From Arthrobacter sp. PAMC 25486 (GTDB taxonomy: Bacteria > Actinomycetota > Actinomycetes > Actinomycetales > Micrococcaceae): DNA of 64,000 nt. The notes below the pieces were generated by a model. It was not told where the DNA came from. It saw only the letters and a list, made by a program, of their open reading frames with translations, and searched no databases. The DNA is taken from contig NZ_CP007595.1 of assembly GCF_000785535.1 (NCBI RefSeq), forward strand, positions 2,688,439 through 2,752,438, written 5' to 3'. A program made the position numbers and the translations under genes. Positions 49,780-57,712 of this stretch are shown piece by piece. The stretch's first letter is position 1. The number at the start of each line of letters is the position of its first letter.

Positions 49780-50832
49780 CTAGCCCATCCGTTTCAGTTG
49801 TGTTTGGTCAATGGAATGTTGCAGCCGCTCACCGCTGAGGTGGCGTCGAATCTCGTCGACGACGATGTGCCCGGCACGCTGCCTCGATTCCAGGGTCGCC
49901 CCGCCTACATGCGGCGTCAGCAGGGCTCCCGGAAGGGAACGCCAGCGGTCGGCCTCGGGGAGGGGTTCGACGTCGTACACGTCCAGCGCCACGTCCAGAC
50001 GCCCCGCCGAGACCGCTTCATAGAGCGCCTCCATGTCAACCAGAGACGGCCGCGCAGTGTTGACAACAAGGGTTCCGGCCGTCATGGAAAAAATATGGTC
50101 TCGCGTAATCAAGCCCCTGGTTTCCGGCGTTTCGGGGGCGTGCAATGCGAGGACTTCGGCCCATTCGATCAGCTCGTCAAGCCCGCATGTGTTTTTCGAG
50201 AGCGGATCGTCAGAAGAGATGTAAGGGTCGTAAATTCGCACATCAGCGTTCAAGGCGCGGCAGGCAGCAATGTACTTTCGCCCGGTCCGCGAGGCCCCCA
50301 CAACGCCGATCCGCGCCCCGCCAATCTCCCGGGCACGGGAAATGTTGCGGGCCTGTTCCCATGCAACTCCGTTGCGCATGGCGTGGTCCAGACGGTGGGT
50401 CCGGCGCAGGAGCGACATGGTCAGCGTGAGCGACATTTCAGCCACCGCCGGTGCCATCGCTGCACCGGCCTGGGAAATGGGCAGGCCCGCTGACCAAAAG
50501 TCATCACTGACAAGAGCCCGAATCGATGACGGCGCATGCACCACCAGCTCCAGCAATGGCGCCAACTCCAAATACGCACCGGTCAGACGGGGAAACCCCC
50601 AAGCCGTAATGAAGATATTGGCCTCGGCCGCGACTGCTTCAAAAGCGTCCAGATCGACAAGCCGGGACGGGGGTACTTCCACGACGTCGCCAAATTGTTC
50701 TAGTGCAATTCTGCTTTGCGGTGGGAAGAAGGCTGCTGATTCCGCTGTCGGGACGCTGAGAAGAATCTTGTTCTTGCCTGCTGGGCGTGCCGCAGCCGTG
50801 TTCCCCTGAATAACCTCATCGTTGTGGATCAT
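49780..50832 (-). CDS. D-isomer-specific 2-hydroxyacid dehydrogenase
   Basis: A 350-residue protein. The NAD-binding domain has GGARIGVVGASRTGRKYIAA (a GxGxxG variant), VRIYDPYIS and HAPETPETRGLITRDHIFSM. The catalytic Arg/Glu/His set is plausibly in NTARPSLVD, VEPLPEAD and LTPHVGG. It is the first gene of the sulfatase operon, right after the ROK operator. Almost no ribosome site precedes the ATG, so the mRNA may be leaderless. It may oxidise or reduce a sugar-acid intermediate. Confidence 0.83.
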   Translation of the reverse strand: MIHNDEVIQGNTAAARPAGKNKILLSVPTAESAAFFPPQSRIALEQFGDVVEVPPSRLVDLDAFEAVAAEANIFITAWGFPRLTGAYLELAPLLELVVHAPSSIRALVSDDFWSAGLPISQAGAAMAPAVAEMSLTLTMSLLRRTHRLDHAMRNGVAWEQARNISRAREIGGARIGVVGASRTGRKYIAACRALNADVRIYDPYISSDDPLSKNTCGLDELIEWAEVLALHAPETPETRGLITRDHIFSMTAGTLVVNTARPSLVDMEALYEAVSAGRLDVALDVYDVEPLPEADRWRSLPGALLTPHVGGATLESRQRAGHIVVDEIRRHLSGERLQHSIDQTQLKRMG

Positions 50833-50850
50833 GTAGAGGAGACTAATATC

Positions 50851-50885
50851 ACTTCGTTAGTTTTGTCAATGACAAAAAGAAGTAC
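50851..50885. promoter_or_regulatory. Probable ROK-regulator operator / divergent promoter
   Basis: TTTTGTC AAT GACAAAA (50861-50877) is a perfect inverted repeat, extended by ACTTC / GAAGT arms. It lies between the sulfatase operon and the ROK regulator gene. A TTGACA -35-like hexamer on the minus strand falls inside it, so regulator binding would block operon transcription. Confidence 0.65.
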
Positions 50886-50953
50886 ACTGGTCTTGTTGCC
50901 ATAATCTGCGCTCCCCAAATGGAGACCTGAACCAACACTAGAAAGGGCGTCCG

Positions 50954-52132
50954 ATGCAACCCCGTGCCGGCAGCAAAGCACTCATTCGAGAGATCAATGA
51001 GGCCTTTATTCTCGACGTTGTCAGGTCCAGCGGCCCTGTCACCCGAGCCACTATCGCCGCCCGGACGGGGCTGAGTGCAGCCACCGTCACCGGTGTTACA
51101 GGCCGGCTGCTCCAGGCCTCCCTCGTAATGGAGACCGACACTGTCACGGGAACAGGCGGCAGACCGGCGCGCATGCTGGAGCTGGGACAGGACGTGGTGG
51201 TGGCCGCAGGCGTGCGGGTTTCCAGCACCGAGGTCCTGGCCGTTCTTGTTGACCTGCGCGGCAGGATTGTTGCCAAGGACCGCCAGTCCCTCAGCTCCTG
51301 TGAGCCAGAAGTCGTGGCGTCGGCCACGGCAACCGCGGTGCGTAAGGCCCAGTCAATGGCCCCGCAAGCCACCATTCTGGGTGTTGGTGTGGCGGTATCC
51401 GGTGTTGTCGACCAGGCAGGCGGCAGCGTCAAACACAGCGGTTCCATGAACTGGAAAGACGTCCCCTTCCGGTCGCTGCTGGGCGAGGCGCTCGATGCCT
51501 CGGTGGAGATCGACAGCTATGTGAACGCCTTCACCCTTGGCCTGCTGTTGTTTGAAAAGAGCCTCGAAGGCCGCAATCTGCTGACTTTCAGCGTCGGCAC
51601 CAGCCTGGGTGCCTCCGTGGTGGTGGAAGGCCGTATCCACCGGGGGCTCAATGGTGCTGCCGGCGGTTTCGCGCACTCCCATGTGGGCGGTGCCCGCGAG
51701 CCCGAGCGGCTGTGCCACTGTGGCGCGAGCGACTGCCTCGAAACACGCAGCAGCCTGTGGGGAATCCGCAGTGAACTTGAGCGCCGCGGCCTCGGTGCCG
51801 ACGGGGCGGGCCCCGCCCGTGATGCGGAAGTCATCAAAGAGGCCGGCTACCACCTGGGCATGGCCATGGCTAATGTCAGCAAGATCTTCGCTCCCGAACA
51901 AATAGTGCTGGCGGTGGCCCCCGAGGCTGACTTTCCGCAATTGGCGGCAGGTGCCCTCAGGGAATTCAAGGCCCAGTACAAGCATGAAAATGACCCTGCA
52001 CCGGAATTTGAGTCCACCACCATCATGCCTGCCACCCTGGCACGAGGGGCAGCGTGCATGATTTTGGCAAAGCTCTTCACTGCCAGCACATCAAGGCTGG
52101 GCAAGGCAGACGCTGCCCCGCTCATCAACTGA
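50954..52132 (+). CDS. ROK-family transcriptional regulator
   Basis: A 392-residue NagC/XylR-type regulator. The N-terminal winged helix is PVTRATIAARTGLSAATVTG. The ROK sugar-kinase-like domain contains ILGVGVAVSGVVDQAGG, LLTFSVGTSLGASVVVEGRI and the zinc motif LCHCGASDCLE. It is divergent from the eight-gene sulfatase operon, with a palindrome between the two starts. It probably senses a sugar released from the sulfated substrate. Confidence 0.9.
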   Translation: MQPRAGSKALIREINEAFILDVVRSSGPVTRATIAARTGLSAATVTGVTGRLLQASLVMETDTVTGTGGRPARMLELGQDVVVAAGVRVSSTEVLAVLVDLRGRIVAKDRQSLSSCEPEVVASATATAVRKAQSMAPQATILGVGVAVSGVVDQAGGSVKHSGSMNWKDVPFRSLLGEALDASVEIDSYVNAFTLGLLLFEKSLEGRNLLTFSVGTSLGASVVVEGRIHRGLNGAAGGFAHSHVGGAREPERLCHCGASDCLETRSSLWGIRSELERRGLGADGAGPARDAEVIKEAGYHLGMAMANVSKIFAPEQIVLAVAPEADFPQLAAGALREFKAQYKHENDPAPEFESTTIMPATLARGAACMILAKLFTASTSRLGKADAAPLIN

Positions 52133-52233
52133 TACGCAAATAGAATCTGCAAGCACCACCGGCGCGGCGAAGCCGCTCACCAGCTGAACCGCCAACAACG
52201 GCCAGCACCTGAGATTCGGCAGGTCACTTGAGA

Positions 52234-52746
52234 TTAGCGCGGCAGGCCCTTGACGTACGCCGCCTGTCCGCCGTGTTGGACGCAGTCGTCAACGATGCTG
52301 ACCAGTCGCACGCCGAGGGTGACCGGGGGATCCCAACGGCGGTCAACAACACGGTTTAACGCCTCCGAATCAAGCCCGCTAACGTACTCAAGGCTCTGGG
52401 CAAGTACGGCCCCGTGGTATTCGCGCAGCAGGTCCAGCGACTCCACCCTCACGGCATCAACCTGCTCCGAGCTGTGCCCGTAGCCGTGGTCTGCCGGTTC
52501 TAGGGCAAAGCCGAACTTGGCGGCATAGCCATCCCTGACCCATATGGATTCATGCCCCGCAACGTCGGCAATCTGCTCATCTTGGCCCCGGCTGAGGTGC
52601 CACACCAACCACGTAATGGAATTGCCCACACCGCCCGGCCGCCAATTAGCCTTGGCCGGCATCAGATCGTCCAGGACGCCGGAAACAATCCCGTCAATCC
52701 GGCCAAATGCGTCTGTTAAAAGCTCCGAAGATTCCATACCGGCCAT
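52234..52746 (-). CDS. DinB-like (DUF664) protein
   Basis: A 170-residue four-helix-bundle protein. Typical blocks are NSITWLVWHLSRGQDEQIAD (first metal His), SIWVRDGYAAKFGF and LVSIVDDCVQHGGQAAYVKG (His-rich C-terminal helix). Actinobacterial members are linked to mycothiol-dependent chemistry. It is alone between the ROK gene and lutC. The 101-bp gap before it shows no feature. Confidence 0.82.
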   Translation of the reverse strand: MAGMESSELLTDAFGRIDGIVSGVLDDLMPAKANWRPGGVGNSITWLVWHLSRGQDEQIADVAGHESIWVRDGYAAKFGFALEPADHGYGHSSEQVDAVRVESLDLLREYHGAVLAQSLEYVSGLDSEALNRVVDRRWDPPVTLGVRLVSIVDDCVQHGGQAAYVKGLPR

Positions 52747-52801
52747 GCTTCCACCCGCGGTGCCCCTTGGGAACCCCGGCGCCGCCAGCCACTCATCAAC
52801 A

Positions 52802-52852
52802 CCGAGATGTGAGATGACGCCCTCTCGTATAGGGCGTGATCTTACATCTCGG
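52802..52852. repeat. REP-like palindrome, family 1, copy 3
   Basis: Arms of 22 bp, left CCGAGATGTGAGATGACGCC, matching the right arm at 20 of 22 positions, with a 7-nt loop. It is a diverged copy of the elements at 5299-5357 and 36111-36158. It lies between lutC and the DinB-like gene. Confidence 0.75.
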
Positions 52853-52906
52853 CGGAATTGGTGTTGGAACTGTGCCAGTCGGCGCCGCCGGGTCTCGCTC
52901 CCCCGG

Positions 52907-53554
52907 TTACGTCAGGATGATGACGTCCAGCGTGCGCGGGCCGTGAACTCCCTCCACGCGTTCCAGTTCGATGTCGCTCGTGGCGCTGGGCCCGCTGATC
53001 CAGGTCTGCGGCCGGGTTGCCTCCAGCCGTGCAATGGCTTCCGGCAACAGCTCCACAATCTGCTCAGTGTTCAGGAAGCAGATGTGCCGGTCGGGAACCA
53101 GCGAAATGATGCGCCGGCCCTGGTCGTCACTGCCGTCGAGCATGATGGTGCCGGTTTCCGAGACGGCCACCGCGGCAGCTGTTACCACTGCATCAACGGC
53201 GTCCAGCTCCGCGACGGTGAGGCGGTGCTCAGGTGAGTCAGCATGGACAGCCAGCGTCCCGCCGTCGTGCTTCCCGGCGGAAGGAAGGGCGGAAAGCCAG
53301 GACTCCGGCAGGCCGTGCGGCACCACAATCGCAGCCGAGCCCGCCAACAGTTCAGCCAGCTTGGCGGGCGCTTCGGCTTCGGGCGTGACGAACACGTTCG
53401 CCTTGTAATCCACCAGCCGGTCCACGAGCTGCGCGAGCCGCTGTTCTACGGTCATGTCCGAGCTGCGGCGGTACTCACGCGGCACCACGGGGGTCTCCGG
53501 CGCATCCCGCAGGGCCGACTTGATCCGGTTCATGATCTCTTCGCGGGCGCTCAT
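52907..53554 (-). CDS. lutC: Lactate utilisation protein C (LUD domain)
   Basis: A 215-residue LUD-domain protein. Start MSAREEIMNRIKSALRDA, then the LUD core: NVFVTPEAEAPAKLAELLAG, VTAAAVAVSETGTIMLDGSD, RRIISLVPDRHICFLNTEQI and ISGPSATSDIELERVEGVHG. It is the third subunit of the LutABC L-lactate oxidation complex. It overlaps the lutB stop by 4 bp. The upstream in-frame extension is lutB sequence in another frame and was excluded. Confidence 0.93.
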   Translation of the reverse strand: MSAREEIMNRIKSALRDAPETPVVPREYRRSSDMTVEQRLAQLVDRLVDYKANVFVTPEAEAPAKLAELLAGSAAIVVPHGLPESWLSALPSAGKHDGGTLAVHADSPEHRLTVAELDAVDAVVTAAAVAVSETGTIMLDGSDDQGRRIISLVPDRHICFLNTEQIVELLPEAIARLEATRPQTWISGPSATSDIELERVEGVHGPRTLDVIILT

Positions 53555-55101
53555 GCCTGCTCCCCTTCGCTGCTGTTTCCAGCGTTTTCGCTGTTTGTGG
53601 AGCCAGGCACGACGGCGACTCCTGGCTTGTGTTCCTTCGCCCACCATTGGCGGAACGACTGGGTGGGCGGCGCGGGGATGTCCCTGCTTTGGGTCCAGCC
53701 GCCGGCGATGCCCGGGAGCTTCTTGATGACCTTGTCGCGCCCGGCCGCGAGCTTGCCCAGGGGCAGGCCCTTTTCCAGCAGGTTCAGATGCGAACCGCTG
53801 GCGAACGCCCACTCGGCGCCCTTCATCATGAGGTCCATCTGTGAGGGGACCTTGACCTTGGCGCGTTTGGAATCAACGTCCTCGCCGCGCAGGTGGACCA
53901 GAATTTCCGGGATGTTGATCTTCACCGGGCAGGCGTCAAAGCACGCACCGCACAACGAGGAGGCGTAGGGCAGGGAGCTGTTTTCCTCGCTCTTGATCCC
54001 TGTCATCAGTGGGGAAAGGATGGCACCGATGGGGCCCGGATAGGTGGAGCCGTAGGCGTGGCCACCGGTTCGTTCGTAGACGGGGCACACGTTCATGCAC
54101 GCGGAGCAGCGAATGCAGTTCAGCGCCGTGCGGCCCATTTTATCCGCAAGTGCGGCGGTGCGGCCGTTGTCCAGCATGACCAGGTGGACGTTCTGGGGTC
54201 CGTCGCCCGGGGTGACGCCGGTCCACAGCGAGGTGTACGGGTTCATCCGCTCCCCCGTTGAGGAGCGCGGCAGTAGCTGCATGAACACTTCCAAATCGCT
54301 CCAGGATGGCAGCAGCTTTTCGATGCCCATGACGGTGATGAGGGTTTCCGGCAAGGTCAGGCACATGCGGCCGTTGCCTTCGGATTCCACCACGGTGAGC
54401 GTGCCGGTGTCGGCCAGGCCGAAGTTGGCGCCTGACACGGCGACCTTGGCGGAGAGGAACTTCTTGCGCAAGTGGGTGCGGGCGGCCTCGGCCAGGCGGG
54501 CGGGTTCGTCCGTCAGGTTCGGGTCCACCACGGGCATTTCCCGCAGGAAGATCTCGCGGACCTGGCTGCGGTTCTTGTGGATGGCCGGGACCAGGATGTG
54601 GCTGGGTTTGTCGTGGTCCAGCTGCACGATCAGCTCGGCCAAGTCGGTCTCGTAGGCGGCAATGCCCTGCTCTTCCAGGTACTCGTTGAGCCCGATTTCC
54701 TGGGTGGCCATGGACTTGACCTTGACCACCTCGGTCTCACCGGTTTCCCGGATGAGGGCCGTGACAATCTCGTTCGCCTCCTGGGCGTCGCGCGCCCAAT
54801 GAATGATGCCGCCGCGAGCGGTGAAGTTCGCCTCGAACTGTTCCAGCATGGCCGGCAGGTTCGCCATGGTGGCGTCCTTGATGGCGGCGCCGGCGTCGCG
54901 CATGTCCTCCCAGTCGGGAAGTTCGGCCACAACCTTCAGGCGCTTGTCCCGGATGGTGTGGGTGGCGTGGCCCAGGTTGGCGCGCAGCTGCTCGTTGCCG
55001 AGTTCGCGGTGCGCCGCCGCCGGGAACGGCTCGGTGGCGTTGAGGTTGCCGTGGCCAAAGACGGGCAGCGAGGGCATACCCAGAAAAGTGTTGCTGCTCA
55101 T
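53551..55101 (-). CDS. lutB: Lactate utilisation iron-sulfur protein B
   Basis: A 516-residue protein. The N-terminal LUD domain contains VSGANFGLADTGTLTVVESE. The ferredoxin part has two cysteine clusters, CIRCSACMNVCPVYERTGGH and LCGACFDACPVKINIPEILV, for [4Fe-4S] centres. ATG at 55101 follows GGAGC and overlaps lutA by 4 bp. It is the electron-transfer and catalytic component of LutABC, oxidising L-lactate to pyruvate at the membrane. Confidence 0.94.
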   Translation of the reverse strand: MSSNTFLGMPSLPVFGHGNLNATEPFPAAAHRELGNEQLRANLGHATHTIRDKRLKVVAELPDWEDMRDAGAAIKDATMANLPAMLEQFEANFTARGGIIHWARDAQEANEIVTALIRETGETEVVKVKSMATQEIGLNEYLEEQGIAAYETDLAELIVQLDHDKPSHILVPAIHKNRSQVREIFLREMPVVDPNLTDEPARLAEAARTHLRKKFLSAKVAVSGANFGLADTGTLTVVESEGNGRMCLTLPETLITVMGIEKLLPSWSDLEVFMQLLPRSSTGERMNPYTSLWTGVTPGDGPQNVHLVMLDNGRTAALADKMGRTALNCIRCSACMNVCPVYERTGGHAYGSTYPGPIGAILSPLMTGIKSEENSSLPYASSLCGACFDACPVKINIPEILVHLRGEDVDSKRAKVKVPSQMDLMMKGAEWAFASGSHLNLLEKGLPLGKLAAGRDKVIKKLPGIAGGWTQSRDIPAPPTQSFRQWWAKEHKPGVAVVPGSTNSENAGNSSEGEQA

Positions 55102-55895
55102 CGCTTGCTCCCTGCCAGTTTGATCTCGCCGGTGACGGTGATGGGGTTTTCCAGCGTGCTGGCCAGGATCTCGGCAAAGTGGAGTGTGCCCACGTCGCTG
55201 CCTTGGCGGGACAGCCCGCCGCCAATATGCAGGAGGCAGCTGGCGTCGCCGCCGGAGCACAGCTCGGCGCCGGTGCCGCAAATGTTAGCCGCCTTGTCGG
55301 CGTTCATGGCGCTGGAGACATCTGCGTTCTTCATGGAGAAGGTGCCACCAAAGCCACAGCACTGGTCCGCCTCAGGCAGCTCCACCATTTCGATGCCGCC
55401 CACACTGGCCAGCAGGTTCAGCTGGCGGTCTTCCAGGCGCAGCAGCCGCATGCCGTGGCAGCTGGGGTGGTAGGTGACCTTGTGCGGGAAGTATGAGCCG
55501 AGCTGCTCGGCCGCGTTCGTGATGCCGAGGACGTCCGTCAGCAGCTGCGAGAGTTCGTACGTTTTGGCGCCCACGACGGCGGCCCGGGCTTCCAGCGCAG
55601 CGTCACCGCAGCGGCGGGCCACCAACTCATGCTGGTGCTTCACACTGGCGACGCAGGATCCGGAAGGTGCCACGGCGACGTCGTAGTCGTCGGTGTCGAA
55701 GGCCTCCACATGGTTGGCCACAACTGTGCGGGCTTCCTTGAAGTAGCCCGAGTTCACGTGCATCTGGCCGCAGCAGGCCTGCCCGGGAGGGAACACAACT
55801 TCGTGTCCGAGCCGTTCGAGCAGCTTGACCGTGGCCTGTGCGGTGCGCGGGTACATGGCATCGACGATGCAGGTGGCAAAGAGCGCAATTTTCAT
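55098..55895 (-). CDS. lutA: Lactate utilisation protein A (CCG-motif)
   Basis: A 265-residue protein with two CCG domains: PPGQACCGQMHVNSGYFKEA and ADQCCGFGGTFSMKN, which ligate an Fe-S cluster. It begins MKIALFATCIVDAMYPRTAQ. It is first in the lutABC operon. The 110 bp between lutA and the lrp stop contain no gene. A FadR/LldR-type regulator is not adjacent. Confidence 0.94.
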   Translation of the reverse strand: MKIALFATCIVDAMYPRTAQATVKLLERLGHEVVFPPGQACCGQMHVNSGYFKEARTVVANHVEAFDTDDYDVAVAPSGSCVASVKHQHELVARRCGDAALEARAAVVGAKTYELSQLLTDVLGITNAAEQLGSYFPHKVTYHPSCHGMRLLRLEDRQLNLLASVGGIEMVELPEADQCCGFGGTFSMKNADVSSAMNADKAANICGTGAELCSGGDASCLLHIGGGLSRQGSDVGTLHFAEILASTLENPITVTGEIKLAGSKR

Positions 55896-56005
55896 GATTC
55901 CCACTGTAGGGCAAAACTTCCGGGATGTGGACTGACCACACCCTAAGTGCCAAAGATCCGAGGTTGCGCGGAGGTTTCGGGGCAAGTCCGACGCCGGATA
56001 GTCGG

Positions 56006-56461
56006 CTAAAGCGGCAGGCCCGCCTTGGGCTTGAGGTTCTTCATAACCAAGGTGGAGCGCAGGCGCAGCACGCCGGGCAGGCTCGTCAGCTCGTTGTCGA
56101 AGTACTGCTGGTAATCGGCGAGGTCCCGCGCAAGCACCTTCAAGATGTAGTCGGGGTCCCCAAACAAGCGCTGCGCCGAGGTGATGTGCACATTCTCCGC
56201 CACCTTCGCCTCAAACTCATCAACGGTGGTCCTATCCACCCGGTCCAACGTCACGAACACCAGAGCCTGAAAGCCCAGGTCAACGGCGGCCGGGTCGATG
56301 ACCGCACGGTACCCGCTGATGGCGCCCGACGCCTCCAGGTCCTTCAGGCGCCGGTGGCACGGCGCCACCGTCAGGCCCACCTCCGCAGCCAGCGCCGTGG
56401 CGCTCATGCGGCCGTCATTTTGGAGCGTGCGCAATATTTCTCTGTCAATGGCATCAATCAC
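56006..56461 (-). CDS. Lrp/AsnC-family transcriptional regulator
   Basis: A 151-residue regulator. HTH: IDREILRTLQNDGRMSATAL, with AAEVGLTVAPCHRRLKDLEA. The C-terminal RAM domain has VHITSAQRLFGDPDYILKVL and LPGVLRLRSTLVMK. It is divergent from a LysE-type exporter with a 106-bp AT-rich gap, the usual pairing in which an amino acid induces its own export. Confidence 0.93.
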   Translation of the reverse strand: MIDAIDREILRTLQNDGRMSATALAAEVGLTVAPCHRRLKDLEASGAISGYRAVIDPAAVDLGFQALVFVTLDRVDRTTVDEFEAKVAENVHITSAQRLFGDPDYILKVLARDLADYQQYFDNELTSLPGVLRLRSTLVMKNLKPKAGLPL

Positions 56462-56567
56462 AGTAATATCTTATCGACACAGTGGCTGTTAGGGGCAAAA
56501 AAGGTAAGCACTTTCGCTTCATTTTTCCCTAAACTTGCCGTAACAAACCACTACGGCAGGAGACTCC

Positions 56568-57290
56568 ATGGAACCGCAGGCACTCATTGGCTTCCTCATA
56601 GTTGCTGTTACGTTGACGTGCACGCCCGGACCCGACTGGGCCGTTGCCATCGCCTCCGGGCTGGGACGCCGCAGTTTTGTGCCCTCCGTTGCGGGGCTGT
56701 GCAGTGGCTATGTCCTGCACACCATCTTGCTGGCCGCCGGAATTGCCGCACTCATGGCCGCGGCCCCGGCACTCCTGCTGTGGCTGACGATTGCCGGCGC
56801 CGTCTACCTGCTGTGGCTGGGCATCAAGACCACCAGGTCCTGGCGCGGTGCCGGGTTCAACGTCCCGGGGAGTGTCACGATCGGCCCCAACGGTGAACTG
56901 CCCGCACCTTCCGCGACGGCACCCGGCACCGCCTCGGGTCTGGCCGGTTCATCCTGGGGCGCCTACCTGCAGGGTTTCGGCACGAGCGCCATTAACCCCA
57001 AGGGGATGCTGCTCTTTGTCGCCCTGACGCCCCAGTTCATCCGCCCGGAGGCTGCCTTCTCCGTGCCCCTGCAATCGGTGATTCTCGGGATGTCTTTTGT
57101 ACTCTCGACCATCGTGATCTACACGCTCGTGGCGGCAGGGGCCCGCCGTCTGTTGCGTTCACGGCCCGGCGCCGCCCGCGGAGTGACCCTGTCCAGCGGC
57201 ATCATCATGTGCGCGCTGGGTGCGGTTCTTTTAGTTGAGCAGATCTCCCCCGTCACGGAGGCTGCGGGGCGGATGCTGGCCCACGGCTGA
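56568..57290 (+). CDS. LysE-family amino acid exporter
   Basis: A 240-residue membrane protein with about six hydrophobic segments. The N-terminal CTPGPDWAVAIASGLGRRSF (TPGP motif), LCSGYVLHTILLAAGI and YLLWLGIKTTRSW mark the LysE/RhtB family. A 35-residue Gly/Ser/Pro-rich loop (around NGELPAPSATAPGTASG) separates the halves. It is controlled in all likelihood by the divergent Lrp-type protein. Confidence 0.9.
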   Translation: MEPQALIGFLIVAVTLTCTPGPDWAVAIASGLGRRSFVPSVAGLCSGYVLHTILLAAGIAALMAAAPALLLWLTIAGAVYLLWLGIKTTRSWRGAGFNVPGSVTIGPNGELPAPSATAPGTASGLAGSSWGAYLQGFGTSAINPKGMLLFVALTPQFIRPEAAFSVPLQSVILGMSFVLSTIVIYTLVAAGARRLLRSRPGAARGVTLSSGIIMCALGAVLLVEQISPVTEAAGRMLAHG

Positions 57291-57309
57291 CCGGCCGGCC
57301 GCCGGCTGC

Positions 57310-57510
57310 AGGGGCAACCCACATCTTCCATGGTCCATTGCGCCGAGAATGGCTCCAACCCGCCGCAGATTTGCCACCATCTCGCCGAAAATGGGCCCAC
57401 CCCGTGACATGCCGCCAAAGTTGTGCCCATTTCGCGGGTTGGACCCATCTTCGCGGAGCAGCCACCAAAATGGCGATGTTTTGGCCCATTATCGGCGGTA
57501 CATAGCACCC
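57310..57510. other. Non-coding segment with long degenerate inverted repeat
   Basis: No credible gene is seen from 57291 to 57712. The segment carries repeated short words on both strands. GGCTCCAACCCGC (left part) mirrors GCGGGTTGGACCC (right part), and CGCCGAAAATGG / CCAAAATGGCG recur. It forms an imperfect palindrome of roughly 190 bp centred near 57408. It may be a decayed small transposable element or a structured RNA. Confidence 0.4.
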
Positions 57511-57631
57511 CCAAGTACGGGCTTGACCCACTCTCGGTGCTCAAGCACGACGGCGGACTGCCGCACGGCCGCTGTCAGGCCGGCACGTCGTTGCCCTACT
57601 CGGAGCCGCCGCAAGCCTGGGATGGACAAAA

Positions 57632-57664
57632 GCCAGGCCCGCACTGAAGAGGTGCGGGCCTGGC
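57632..57664 (-). terminator. Intrinsic terminator after the M20 hydrolase gene
   Basis: A perfect 13-bp GC-rich stem (GCCAGGCCCGCAC) with a 7-nt loop. On the minus strand it is followed by TTTTGTCC. It lies 49 bp beyond the stop of the last gene of the TPP-enzyme operon. Confidence 0.8.
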
Positions 57665-57712
57665 GTCGTGCTTGTGTCCGGACGAACTGGGTAACCCCGG
57701 AAAGCGACTCCG

